A stretch of DNA of 64,000 nucleotides, taken from assembly GCA_018881555.1 (NCBI GenBank), contig JACAXG010000051.1, positions 5,505,546-5,569,545 of the forward strand, in the 5' to 3' direction. This document shows positions 14,039 to 26,312 of the stretch, in pieces. Origin of the DNA: Amblyornis subalaris (Eukaryota; Chordata; Aves; Passeriformes; Ptilonorhynchidae). Within the stretch, counting starts at the first letter, position 1; each line of letters begins with the position of its first letter. A model generated the notes under the pieces. It did no database searches and was not told the origin of the DNA. It saw only the letters and a program-made list of their open reading frames with translations. Position numbers and translations under genes: made by a program.

Positions 14039-15118
14039 GTAAGCCAGCTCTAGGGTTCCCAAAGAGATTGGGGACATAATTTATTTGCCTCCCTGGAAGT
14101 CAGAAATGTAGTTAAGATATTGCATTTACATATGTAGTTGCATATGGTGTACTCTATACACTAGAATTACAAATTTCTGCTCCTGAAATGTGGTTCTGTC
14201 TTTGACAGATTTTAGATTAATTGCTAATGTGCACTTGATAGCTCTCTGTTTTCAAAGCAAACCTTTCACACCCGAGTGGTAAGACTGCTGTGCAGCACAG
14301 CTTGCAAGGGGTACTTGACTTACAGAAACCAGTTTCTGGAGGTTGGTGACATAAAGTAGCTGGTTAGAGTAACAGGGTGGTGGGCTGTCACTATAATTTT
14401 CCTTTTCTGTTTTCAGAACACCTGTTCTGTAGTAATTAAATTATTTTAAATTATTTGTGAGANTTCTGTGACATTTCCCCTGTAGTTGTAGGAAGAGGAA
14501 TACAATGCAAAGTATCTGCAAGAATGCTGATAATTTTTAGTGAACAGTACATACCTGAAACATTCATGCTAAGTTCATGATGTAATAGGTTCCTTCTTTG
14601 CAAGTGTTTAATAATACCGATGTTTTATTAAAGTGAATCAAATGGTAGATATACCAGGGAAGATCTTTACTTTAAGAGCTTCCTAAATCCCCACACCCTT
14701 TTTATGTCTTTATTAGAGTTGTCATTATATTTGAAATTTAGTAAAAAATTATTACTTTTAAGTTCTTTAGTTCTAGAAGCAAATCCCTTTTATTAAATCC
14801 ATCTTATTAAGATTTAGAAACCTCCCACAAGAATTTGACAGCACTTCTCCAAAACACTCAGTCTTGGAGACCCACCGTTGGGAAGTTAGAAACAAAATTG
14901 CAGTCTGAAGTACTCTTCTGGTTTAGGTATAACGATAAAATGTGGGATTATACTTGTTCCAAAGTACTTCAAATGCATATAATAACCCAAGCATTACAGT
15001 ACACAGAATGTCCTTAAATTTTTCTCTGTTCAAATATTTCAGTAACGCTTCTCTCCAGCTCTGTGTGAGTACAACTCTTGTGTGTGGAATTAACAAAATC
15101 AAGTACGAAACTAGCAAC

Positions 15119-15173
15119 AGTGTGCACTGTAAGTCAAGGTTTCTAAGAGTGTGCACTGTAAGTCAAGGTTTCT
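15119..15173. repeat. Two-copy exact tandem duplication, 26-bp unit at 29-bp spacing
   Basis: The 26-base unit beginning AGTGTGCACTGTAAGTCAAG occurs at 15119-15144 and again at 15148-15173 with no visible differences, separated by AAG. Perfect identity points to a recent duplication. It lies about 700 bp upstream of the CSMD1 exon acceptor. Each copy contains GTAAGT, a good 5' splice-site core, but no adjacent exon is evident. Confidence 0.9.
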
Positions 15174-15821
15174 TGCTGAGGACTTCCCATTAATGAGCTA
15201 TCATGGCCTCACAAAGTCTGTGGGATGTATAAGCCGGATACAAACACCTGCTGAGTAAATGCTTAGTGTTATTTTTTAAGAATCAAAAGAATAAATAAAA
15301 AAAAATGTGCTTTCCTGATCACAAAACACATGGCACTACAAATATTATAACACAGAAATTTTGCTGTAGTTTCAAAGTAAAGAAATTTTGATGTTAGTTG
15401 CAACACAGTGAATATTAAATGTGTCTACATTTTGCTCTTCATGTTGAAAGAAGGTTTCAGAACATCAGAAACTCTAATACTTTAGTATTTATATAGAAAC
15501 TTTTTAAATGGCATTTGGCAAAAGTTCTGAACACTCTCTTGCCATTAAAACTTTCAGTCTGTTGAATTTATGGCATCAAGGCTAATGCTGAAATTTCACA
15601 TTTGANTGAATAAGTCATACATTGTTAATACTACAGAACCTCAAATAATGATTCACTGATTCACTGCATAAAAAAATGGTGTCTCAGAAAATCCAGCTAT
15701 GAGGGTTTTTAATCCGAAGGAAGAATGGTATAAATGCAATTTTATGTGCATTTTCTAGTTTGTAATCTAGAAAAAAGTATTATAAAAATAGGTTTACATA
15801 TAGGTACTCATGTGAGGGTGA

Positions 15822-16087
<266 letters not shown>

Positions 16088-16106
16088 TATTTTTTCTTTC
16101 CTAATT

Positions 16107-16127
16107 TCTTTCTGTCTGTCTGTCTCT
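16107..16127. repeat. (TCTG)n microsatellite
   Basis: A short run of TCTG units begins 25 bases after the CSMD1 donor within a pyrimidine-rich intron start. It is short and interrupted. Confidence 0.75.
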
Positions 16128-16129
16128 TT

Positions 16130-18370
16130 GCTTTTCTTGCTCTCTCCTGAATATGTGTTCTGTTGATCTGTTAGAACATACATTGTGTCTCCTTAGTTCA
16201 TCCACAGTCAAGGGGTGTGGATAAACACAGCCAAGATCTCCGAGCAAAAGATGTTAATTCAAGTTTCAGATCTTTATGGCCCTAGCTTGTGTATCAGTAA
16301 CGTCAGTTTTACTTAAAATCTGCACAGTTCAAGGTCAGTTTTGGTAAAGGCCCTGAGCACAGAAGTATTCCACGTTTCAGTAGATTATTTTTATTTGTCT
16401 GCTGATGGAATCCAGGTTGGGCCAAGGGTCCTTTTCTTGAAGGCACCAGTCACCAGTTTTTGAAAGAACTCTTACTGAGATGAGTTGAGCTGTAAATTGT
16501 TTGACATTGCCAAAATTGAAATTTTTCTTCATTAAGCAGTTAGGGATCTTTAAAGGTCAGAAACTGGTGTGTCTTATCTGTCTGAATACCACTGAGGTCA
16601 TTAAGAGGCTTTATGGAAGCTTTTTGATCTTGAAGATTTTCACAACTACAGGCTTGGATGCATTAATTTCGTTGGTGTCTTGTTGTGAGTTCCTCAGTCA
16701 TTTGCTGGATCTGGACTGCAGAGCTGGAAAGCAAACTCTGCTGCTGACAGAGTGCTGCTCTGTCATTTTCTGTTCAGGCATGAGATTTATTGATTACTGT
16801 AAAACACTGCTGTCAGTTCTGTTGTCTGATTACCCTTTTACATGCTGCTGATTTATACTATAGTGCTAAAACAAATGTGGGAACATCACCAATTTGTTCT
16901 GCATTTTAGTGGGTATCATTACTGGGTACTTTTGACAAGAATATTCTGATTGATTGTTTACTCAGTTCAAAAAGTTTTGAAAACTGTGGAAGGTAGTACA
17001 CAGCTACCGATGCTTGAGTTGCACTGTGTGTGCATTCATTTACTTCATTTACTGTATTTAACTGACCTTTAGTACTTGTATCACCTGTATAAAGGATCAA
17101 TATTTCTTTTTTAGTCAAATGCTTTAATTAGCAATATCTAACATGCCTTCTTGTTTTGCACTAATCTTAGTAGAAAATTGTTTAAAGGAAGAGCACCAAT
17201 AAATATTCTATCGGTATGAGCATAGAAAACAGAAATTCCTAAGTATGGTCATTATCCCAGTGAAGTCATTGTACTTGCTGCTNATTCCAGTAAAACAATG
17301 ATTTCACTTTCAAGTTCCAGCAATGAAGCAGATATTTTATTTCTCCTTGCTTGTATTTGCTAATCAGTTACCTACACAAATGACATTATAAGGAAAAAAG
17401 CATTTGTTGGCTTTGCAGCATGCAGAGGTTAACATAGCAGAATTTGAATGACAGGTTTCTATTGACATATTGTATCCCATTGCATACCTTTTGTTGTACA
17501 AAGAACAATCACAGATGTACCCCTCTGCAGTTACACATTTCAAGACAATTCCCTTGGCAAATATTGGAAAATTATAGTCTTGGTTTTTTAGCTGACAACA
17601 TGCAGATGCAAGAGAGCATCTTGGAAGTTCTGCTTCAGGGCATACTCTTCCTTTTCCCCATAGATAAAAATACTTCACTATATTTTGGGTAATTGTGTTT
17701 CTTTAGCCATCATGCAAAATCTGGAGCTTTTCCTTAAAAATAGCTATGTAAGTATATAATTGTCACAAGCTATAATAATTAATATTCACTCCATATTTTG
17801 TATAGCATTTTTTCAGCTGCTACAGCAGTATTGAGTAAAAATGAATAGTATGTTCAACTAGTTTATTGTGCTGCCTGAAGGACCTCTCAGTATGCTAAAT
17901 GTACACCAGGATGCTTTCACTACTTATTGATTGTAAAACCCAATAAAATAGAAACATATATAAAATATATTGAAATTATCAGGCAAAGGAATAAATTGGT
18001 TTAGGCTGTTTGTCTGGAGGAAGAAAAGCAAAACAGGTAGTGGTAAGATGTATACAAACTTCTTTGGTTAGTGCATTATTAAAGCATATACTGATTTAAG
18101 GGATAAATTACACATGGTAGTAATCACAGGATTTTGTAAGCTATAAGTAGATTGAGAATTAAGATAGTAGCAGGAAGAACAACGTAAACAGAAGATTTAG
18201 GCACTAAAAAGTGATATTTTGCACCTTCCTATTTTTCTAGATAAAAACCCAACTGGCATTCTGTAATTCTGTGTAATTCTGAGACTTTTGGCACAAAATT
18301 GTCCTTAAAAAGATGGCTACAGTGCCTTTATTTTTATCATTGTAAAGTTCATAGAGCACAGAACAGGATT
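16130..18370. other. Unique intron, no gene seen
   Basis: The interval contains a 116-codon open frame at 16501-16851 and a 104-codon frame on the other strand at 17364-17678. Neither has a domain, a signal sequence that makes sense in context, or flanking splice sites linked to the CUB frame. I see no transposon signatures. Confidence 0.6.
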
Positions 18371-18425
18371 TGATATATAATATATATAATTTTTTATATA
18401 TATTTATATCTATATACATATATTT
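18371..18425. repeat. (TA)n-rich tract
   Basis: About 55 bases of TATATA-type sequence sit directly at the 5' edge of the CR1 copy that follows. The AT tract probably existed before the insertion and acted as its target. Confidence 0.85.
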
Positions 18426-18426
18426 C

Positions 18427-19147
18427 ACCTGGGAAAACCTAATCCAGGAGTGCAGCACAGGCTGGGATCTATCCAGCTGGGGAGCAAATCTGTGGAAAGG
18501 GACCTGGGGGTCCTGGTGGGCGACAAGCTCAACGTGAGTGAGCAGTGTTCTGCTCCTGCAAAGAAAGACAACAGGGTCCTGGGCTCATCACCAGCAGAGA
18601 TAAACAAGTAATTGCCACACTCTTCTCAGGGCTTGTCAGGCCACACCTGGAATACTGTGTTCAGTTTTGGTCCCACTACACAAAAAAGATGTGGACAGGT
18701 TGGAGTGGGNCCAGAGAAGGGCCACAAAAATGATCAGTGACTAAGAAGTTGCCATATGAGGAAAGTCTGAGAGAACTGGGGTTGTTCAGCCTTAAGAAGG
18801 TGAGACCTTGTCACTGTGCTCCANTATTTAAAGGGTGGCCACAAAGAAGGTGGAGACTCCCTTTTTACAAGGAGTTGCATGGAAAAATTTAGGGTCACAG
18901 GGTACAAGTAACTTCTGGATAGATTCTGACTGGACTCAAGAGTATAATTTTTCACAATGAGAATAATCAGCCATTGGAATAATCTCCCCAGGGAAGTGGT
19001 GGATCCCCAGTGTTGGGCGCTTTTAAGATTCAGCTGGACACGGTGCTGGGCCGTCTTGGTTAGATGGTGATTTTACCAAGAAAGGTTGGACCAGATGATC
19101 CTTGAGGATCCTTCCCACCTGGTATTCTATGACTATGATTCTGTGAT
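18427..19147 (+). mobile_element. CR1 LINE, 5'-truncated, + orientation
   Basis: About 720 bp of the 3' end of an avian chicken-repeat-1 (CR1) retrotransposon. The left part derives from the end of the reverse-transcriptase ORF (diagnostic wording GACCTGGGGGTCCTGGTGGG, then CAGGCCACACCTGGAATACT). The right part runs through GGACCAGATGATC to the repeated tail ATTCTATGACTATGATTCTG, ending at 19147. Frameshifts and stops break the coding part, so it is inactive. 5' truncation with an intact 3' tail is normal for LINE insertion. No clear target-site duplication was seen. Confidence 0.95.
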
Positions 19148-19398
19148 ATATAAAAGAGGAAAATTGAAATTTTAAGTCTAATGCCACCTGTTATGATAAC
19201 GGTTTGTCGGATAATGTAGTCAGAATTCTATAGACAAACATGAAGTTAGATAATTTACTTCACCATATAGTATAACCAAAACAAATATCTCAGTTCTATA
19301 TTATTGAAAAAAACTTACATTAAAGCAAAAATATTGCATTATCTGTTGATGGAGAAAGATTTAAAAATATAACTACATTCTAATTTAACTGAGAAAAG

Positions 19399-19428
19399 AT
19401 GCAAGTCAAAAATATTTTTGACTTGCAT
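19399..19428. repeat. Perfect 30-bp palindrome
   Basis: The left arm ATGCAAGTCAAAAAT is followed with no spacer by its exact reverse complement ATTTTTGACTTGCAT. A G-T wobble and two further A-T pairs extend the potential stem beyond the core. No transposon target duplication is visible around it. Confidence 0.95.
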
Positions 19429-19853
19429 TTTATATTCTAAGGAAATTGTAATTTGCTATATGCAGTTAATTGTCAGCATGTAGAACTCATATGGACGAAA
19501 CTTGTGGAGAAGAGATGCAAGTGTGGTGCACGGAGACAGCAGTTATTATTCAGATGTATTCCTTGTAGATTGTGTCCCTAAGTAAGCATTGTATTCAGTA
19601 AATCAGTGTAATCCACGTGCTAGCGAATATTTATTTTGACTTTTTCTCTTTGTCATATGTATCAGATAAAATAGTAAATGGCAATATTTTTAAACAGAAA
19701 GGAGAAATGTATCAACAGGACACAGGGACACAGGTCAGCTATGAAGAGGCCCAGCGTAAAGGCAGATGTGAACTGTGAACAATATTGACCTGCTGACTTG
19801 TGTACTGCCGATAGATACATTACCTGCCACAGACAAGTGAATTCAAAACAGAC

Positions 19854-19880
19854 TTCTGGATTTCTGGATTTCTGGATTTC
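19854..19880. repeat. Three tandem copies of TTCTGGAT
   Basis: Three exact 8-bp units followed by a partial TTC. This is a short tandem array in unique intron. Confidence 0.9.
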
Positions 19881-21291
19881 AAAACTCATTTCAGGGCTGG
19901 TTGTAAAACATACCTATCTTCCACATCTGAAAAGAGAAAAATGCTCATAAATTTTAGCATAATTCTTGTTACAATATATTTTTTTCTATATGTAGGATTC
20001 CTGGTTAGGTGTTTCATAGAGAGGTATGGGGAAACCAGAATAGGACTGGATAAACAGAAAAACCTGTATCAAAACCTCTGCTGCTGAAGAGGTTGGGTGG
20101 GGTGTATGTGGAGTGGAGTGTAAGTGGGGTGTTAAGACATAGAACTATCAATTTTACAGACATGGTGAACTAAGACTTTGTATGTGCAATTGCCTCCATC
20201 TCAGTTTATAGCCTGAGGTTACACATTTTTTTCTATGTCAAATACAGGTAAATGCTGTAATCTATGTGTTACAGTGTCTGTCAGTAAAAGTTATTTTTTT
20301 AGTAACTCACACTTAATTTACCTAAGAGTTAGTTGTAGAGCTGTGTAATATACTCTGGAAAAAACATTTTCAATTAATCTTTCAGACAGTCCTAAAAAAT
20401 TTTAAAAATGGATTCCAAGCAATTTTGTTTTTTCTTACACGGAAAAGCTGCTAATTAAATTATATACACTAATGGGAAGACACAAATATGCTGATATGAA
20501 TATTTTTTACTGTGTGTATGCATCTCTGTCAGTTATTTTGGACATACAGGATATATATTCTTTGGAAAGTGATTTTAAAATGTCTGCTTGCCTTCTAGGC
20601 TTCTCAGGCCTTCTAAGAGTTATTTAGTTTACTGCAGCCTAGTTAATAATATAACAGATGCTGCTCGTTACTCATATTAGTTGAAATAAACAGTTTTGTT
20701 TTAATGGAGCAGTAATGCATATGATGAAAGTTGCTAATGTAANATGTAATAAAATATACCTTACCAAAAATTTTCTGACAAGAATATGTAAAATACATTC
20801 CCTCTTCTTTCTTGAATCATGCAGCAATAATAGGAATTAAATATGAATTATTCACAGTATTCACTTTTCCGTCTCCAGCAAGCAATAAACCATATGTATA
20901 TTCTGCACATCATAATCCAAGCACAAAAGTTAAAGTCTGAGCTCTTGCTTACTATTAAACCTCTTTTAATCTTAGCAAACCATGATTTATCATGTATGCA
21001 GCATTTTAAATTTTTTTTGTTTCTTTTTGTTCTGTTTCTTTGTTGTTTATTATTTGAGTGTTTCTTCAGAAACCATTTCTGTCTTCGATCTCTCCAGGGT
21101 CAAGAGAACAGTGAAGCAATGATGGGGTGATTGACTTTTCTACAGAACTGCTGACACTGCAGCAGCAAGAGCTTTGTGTAGTTTAAAGTTCTTTATTTCT
21201 TTTTTCCTTCCCCATGAAAATGACGTGTAATTTTTTTAATCTTTTTATTTCACAGCATTTCCTACAGGTTCTATTCAGCATATAAAACTTT

Positions 21292-21325
21292 TGTGTGTGT
21301 GTATGTGTGTGTGTGTGTGTGTGTG
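21292..21325. repeat. (TG)n dinucleotide microsatellite
   Basis: About 17 TG/GT units with a single A interruption (GTATG) near the left end. It is likely polymorphic in length and could adopt Z-DNA, but no functional link is visible. Confidence 0.95.
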
Positions 21326-21586
21326 AGCTAGTGACTTTGTGAAGAAAACAGTATGGGAATGAGTATAGTAGCATTTTTCCAGCTGCAGCTCAATTAGAAC
21401 ACAGCACAAAGTACCAGGCTCGTGTTCAAATTTTTAAAACAAGATTATTGAATAATTTCAGCAGAACATTCTGGTACTTAATATATCTGTAAGAAAAGGA
21501 AAACTATTACTGTATATTATGCAATTATTATTGACTTCCTGCCAGTAGAGTTGCCTATCAGTGACTACCGTTCCTTTTTTTATGTT

Positions 21587-22065
21587 AATCATAGAATCAC
21601 AGAGTAAAATACAGAATGGCTTGGGTTGGAAGAAACATTAGAGAACACCTAGNTCCAACTCCCCTGCCATGGACAGGAACACCTCCACAAGACCCGGTTG
21701 CTCAAAGCCCCATCCAAACTGAGCTTGAATACTGCAAGGGATAGTACACACACAGCCTCTCTGGGCAACTTGTTCCACTGCCTCAAAACCCCCTGAGTAA
21801 AGAATTTCTTAACATCTAATTTCCCAATATCTAATCTAAAGCTTCCCTCTTTCAGTTTAAAACCATTGCACTTTGTCTTGTCACTCTCTACCTCTATAAA
21901 AAGTCCCTCTTCATCCTTTTTATGTTTCCTTGAGGTACTGGAAGGCCGCATTGAGGTCTACCCAAAGCCTTGTCTTCTCCAGGCTGAACAACCCCAGCTC
22001 TCTCAGCCTGTCTTTGTAGGAGAGGTGCTCCAGCCTTCTGATCATCTTTGTGGCCCTCCTCTAAA
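21587..22065 (-). mobile_element. CR1 LINE, 5'-truncated, - orientation
   Basis: The left edge AATCATAGAATCACAGAG is the reverse complement of the CR1 tail. It is followed by the standard 3'-region wording CTCCCCTGCCATGGACAGGA and GACCCGGTTGCTCAAAGCC, then CTGGGCAACTTGTTCCACTG. Reading leftwards it reaches GTGGCCCTCCTCTAAA, where the element is 5'-truncated near 22065. The minus strand keeps a 100-codon open frame (21649-21951) that matches the end of the CR1 polyprotein in style (F-F-T-Q, Q-W-N-K-L-P-R-E). This is a relic rather than a functional gene. Confidence 0.95.
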
Positions 22066-23080
22066 TCATATTTTTCTTAGCTTTTTTGCCTATTATCATA
22101 TTAGGAAGAGGAAACTTTTGTAGTAGGGGGATAAAATGTGATTCATTATACATCACATAGCTGTTTAATGAAAGAAAGGAAATTATGACGTGATCAGCTA
22201 AATGCTGAGAAATAGTTTCTGCCAAAGCAAAAAAGCATGTAATGGAAGAAAAGATAATTTATGTGTGCAATAGTGGCAGGTTTAAACTCATGTACAGAAT
22301 GTGGCTGGGGTTTTTTTTCCACATGTGGATAAAAGGTAAAATACCTATTTCCAAAATTTTAACTTCCAAATTCAAAATCATAAGCTTGCTAATTTTGTTG
22401 GCAAGCCTACATGCTAAAAAGATTTAACAAAAATTGTGTTAAATATAAAGTCAAATAAGGAGTCTTCTTACTAGCAAGCCATTTCACCAATTATTATAGG
22501 ACATATTAATTACAGGTTTTAGGCTGATACTAAATGATGGCCAATTTAAAAAGTATACTTTTTTTTTTCCGTCAAAACCTTGGAGTGTTGGAGCTCCCAC
22601 CTAAAAAAATCTATTTCACATTTAAGGAACTATTATTTCTTGGGGAAAAATAATTAAATTCATTTTAAAAGGCAAAGCACTGCATGAATTTATACTATAA
22701 TATTCTTCATCAGTTGTTTAAAGCTTTTCTAATGTAGTTGTTTAAGTCAGCATGATAAAATGAATGTGAGACTCACAATAGTGAAAATGTAGCTGTGCTC
22801 AATTTCTTTTCCTCTTGGAGGTAGATCTCTTTTTTCATCTTACACTGGCCATAGTATATGTTCAGAGAACATACAGGTGTTGCTTCTTTGCCTCTTCCAT
22901 ACTTTTCAAACTGAACCTGTGTAAGTGTCAGCAGTGGTTTGATGCATTTGTATGTAGTACTTCACTATCAAAAGTATTACTACTAGGGGATTTAGAAGAT
23001 GAGAGTTGGGATATGTTTCCAAAAAATGTTAAATTCTATGGGTTTAGAAACTTTAGCATGTAGTCTTACAGTTTTTACAG

Positions 23081-23108
23081 TATGAAACAGTAATCTTACT
23101 GTTTCATA
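23081..23108. repeat. Hairpin-forming inverted repeat, 13-bp arms, 2-nt spacer
   Basis: TATGAAACAGTAA and its exact reverse complement TTACTGTTTCATA are separated by TC. The stem is too short for a microRNA precursor. It is directly visible and unlike the surrounding sequence. Confidence 0.95.
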
Positions 23109-24359
23109 GCTATGCGACCAAATTTGATTTAACGGGATAACAAAAAAAAATTGTATATGAACACTTTTCTAATAAAGTAGACAAGTATTTAAAGATACCT
23201 CATAGTGGCCTGCTGAGAAAGGCAGGTTGCTCTTCATGAACAAGTTCTAAGTGTTTCACATGACAGTGAGATCTTTGATTTCAGACAAGATGCGCGCATT
23301 TGCCTTCCTTGTTATTTATTATCACATATGGATATATTACAGATAATTAGTTATTCAACTTGAAAGAATCATAGTTATGATCACAACAAGCCAGACACCC
23401 ATGCACACCTTAATTAGTTCTTTAACAAAACAGAACACCTTGGGCATCCTTTATTCAGTATTTACACTACAAATCAGAGAAAATTGCTAGCTATGAGTGT
23501 GGGTATTGATGTATATATACATGGGTTTTGAAGAGTTCAGTTTACATCTTTGCTTTACTTGAAATTCCAGAGTAAGGTTTAAATATCGCTTCAATATAGC
23601 AAAGGATGAGAAAATAGCCTTCACTGGTATGAAGTCCGCTTGAGGTGGACAAGGAACTCACATGATATACAATATTTTATGGAAAACTTTTTTCATTCTG
23701 TCNGACTGATGAATTTGTGGTCTGCAGAACACTGTTCAGTACAAAATTTTCTGGTTTGTGTTTTTTTCTTTTTTTTTTAAGACAGTATTNTTATTTTATT
23801 TTTCTTTCATTTTAGATGGTTTCTGAAGCTTCTAAAACCCCAGAGGTTTTGCATGGTATCTATATCTACAGATTTTGACACTGACTTAAATATGATAAAT
23901 TCCTATAAGATCTCACACTCATTTTATTCTCAAACTCCTTAGGAATATGCTACTAGAATCCATTAAGAATGCAGATAAACACGGACTAGGGAATTGTGGC
24001 TCTTAAAACTTAGATGCACCTTAAGAAGTGTTTTGGTATAGCTTGGTGATACGATTGACACCAATATTTTAGGTAACTTTCCAACTAAGCAGGTGATAGC
24101 ATTAACTCAATTACTGGTTGTATAAGGAATTTTTACTCTTAAATTCATAAATTTTTGAGAGTGAGGACAATTGCTGACCTTTATTATCTGTGACGTAAAC
24201 ATATATTACACATACAGACTGCATTAAGCAGTTTTATATAAGTCTTTCTGCATCTTCTGTTTTGTTAAAAAGATGTCTGTCTTATTTTAAATGATATATG
24301 TTGAATTGACATGATTATGTACAGTAGCCGTGCTGATCAGCATCCCCAGATACTGCATA

Positions 24360-24375
24360 TGCAATAATTATTGCA
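24360..24375. repeat. 16-bp palindrome TGCAATAATTATTGCA
   Basis: This is a perfect palindrome centred on TAATTA, a homeodomain-type core, with flanking TGCAAT. It could be a chance AT-rich palindrome. Confidence 0.85.
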
Positions 24376-25767
24376 ACTGTTCTTGGTCAGACATCAGTCA
24401 CTTCTCTTTGCTTATATTCTGACTGCAAGTTAACCATTAAATTACAGCCATTACAAAATTTGAAGCTGGACTCCATGATGAGAATATCATCCTGTTGTCA
24501 AAGTCTGTCCCCTTTTGATTTGTTGCTGTACATCTTTATTGTGAGATTTTTTTTATCATTTATATGTATCTGTGATAGATAACTTTTTAATTAGTATGTA
24601 ACCTGTATGCTATGAAGAACTTTTGATTCTTGTTTTAGAGAGGAAAAACATATTTTATATGTTAACTGTCAAATTAAAGGGGACAATAAAACCCTTTATA
24701 AAATACAGTAATCATATTTCTGATGCATGTAATTAGGTTAAAGAGTGAAACATGTTCTCTTACAGTCATTGGTAATTACCTGCGTGCCTTAACTGAGCCT
24801 TATTGACTGTATGATCACAGTCTGGTTTTGGATACCCTGTGCTGGAGAAGGATGTAGCAATCATGGGACAGATACAACATCAGAAATGTTCAGGCATTTG
24901 AGGGGAATTCTGCAGTCCCTCATTTCTGAATTTCTGCAGTGGAAGTTCAACATCCTCTCCCCTGTGATCCAGTCACAGACAATCAATTCCTCTTGTAAAA
25001 CAAAATTGGTAGACAAGTGTTCTCATAATCTTTCAGTTTCTGATATTCCGTGGAGACTTTCATCGGTTTTCATCCTGTTTGTGTTCACGAGAGTATCTGC
25101 TGACATTATTAGGGGCCTTGGATTTTGACAGTGATGTTTTTCCCACTTAATGCAGTCTAAAGTATACTCCTGCTGACATCTCAGATCATTCTTGTGTTTA
25201 TACTTTCATTTGAGTGAAAACTATGTATTCTCATCTCCATTCAACTCAACGAATTTATTAAGAATGCTAACTAGCCAGTGTCTAACTGAAGCATGTATAA
25301 TGAGAGTGACTCTGCTCATAAAGCAGTTGAAGACAAATTTTGATAATAGGCCCAATGCAAACCAGGCAGGGAACAGCACTCTTTAAAACTTCTTTTCCAT
25401 CTACAGACCTCATTTATATGTTTCCATCTTTCAGCAAAAAGATAATTTAAAAAAATAATCCTTTGTTTATCTCCTACACCCCCAACACACANGCACATAT
25501 GCACTGCCCTTTTTTTGCAGTCTAGTGTGACAAGAATCATGAAACAAAAGCAAAATAACAAAGAAATGAAANTAACAGATGCTGATGTTAGACTGCTTGC
25601 TTATCTTAGTTGCTAAGGCAGGCTAGTTCTCTAGGCTTGTGAAGTTAAATACACATAGTAAGGTCATAAATAACAAAATTGTGATGAATTTTAATGTAAA
25701 TTTACCAAAAAACCCCAATTTCTTGTTTTTAAGTACTTGAGATAATTCTTGCATTAATGAGAGGATT

Positions 25768-26300
25768 TGGGGAGGAGTGGCTGGAAAGTGACCCAGCAGA
25801 AAAGGACCTGGTAGTGCTGGTTGACAGCAGCTGAACATGGGCCAGCATGGCCCCAACTTGGACCCAGGTGTTCAAAAAGGCTAATGGTATCCTGGCCTGT
25901 ATCAAGAATAATGTGGCCAGCAAAACCAGGGAAGTGATCTTCCCNTGTACTCAGTACTGGTGAGGCCTCAAGTCTGGTATCCAGTTCTGGGCCCCTCACT
26001 TCAAGAAAGACACTGAGGTCTGGATCATGTCCAGAGAACTGCAATGGAGCTGGTGAAGGGTCTGGAGCACAAGTCTTATGAGGAGAGGCTGAGGGAGCTG
26101 GGGGTGTTTTGTCTGGAGAAGAGGAGGCTCAGGGGTGACCTTATCCCTCTCTACACTCACCTGAAAGGAGGGTGTAGCCAGGTGGGGGTCAGCCTCTTCT
26201 CACAGGCAACCAGTAACAGGACAAGAGGAAATGGCCTCAAGCAGCACCAGGGGAGATTCAGGTCAGACATCAGGAAGAAAATTTTCACTGAAGAGATGCG
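25768..26300 (+). mobile_element. CR1 LINE fragment, + orientation, 3' end missing
   Basis: The fragment starts in the late coding part of CR1 (CAGCAGAAAAGGACCTGG). It then runs through AGGCTGAGGGAGCTGGGGGT, GAAGAGGAGGCTCAGGGGTG and GGGAGATTCAGGTCAGACAT to AAGAAAATTTTCACTGAAGA. It stops near 26300 without the final 100 or so bases and without the ATTCTRTG tail. Loss of the 3' end is atypical for LINE insertion and points to later recombination. The neighbour to the right is an oppositely oriented CR1 that also lacks its tail. The open frame at 26044-26343 is the degraded end of the polyprotein. Confidence 0.92.
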
Positions 26301-26312
26301 TCATCCAAAAAT

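Larger units (their letters stand above)
19148..21586. other. Unique intron between CR1 copies
   Basis: No gene is supported. The interval contains a perfect 30-bp palindrome (19399-19428), a small 8-bp tandem array (19854-19880) and the (TG)n repeat near its end, each listed separately. Confidence 0.6.
22066..25767. other. Unique AT-rich intron, no gene seen
   Basis: A 105-codon frame at 24811-25128 was examined; it has no recognisable domain or splice context. The interval contains a 28-bp hairpin sequence at 23081-23108 and a 16-bp palindrome at 24360-24375. No mobile element was identified. Confidence 0.55.

Noticed and set aside
16501..16851. 116-codon open frame just downstream of the CSMD1 exon
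   Set aside because: It is not in a CUB continuation, has no matching 3' splice site and no domain. CUB continuation residues are absent.
23081..23108. MicroRNA precursor
   Set aside because: The 13-bp stem with a 2-nt loop is far too short for Drosha/Dicer processing.
24811..25128. 105-codon frame as a possible exon
   Set aside because: There is no domain, no convincing splice sites and no family match.
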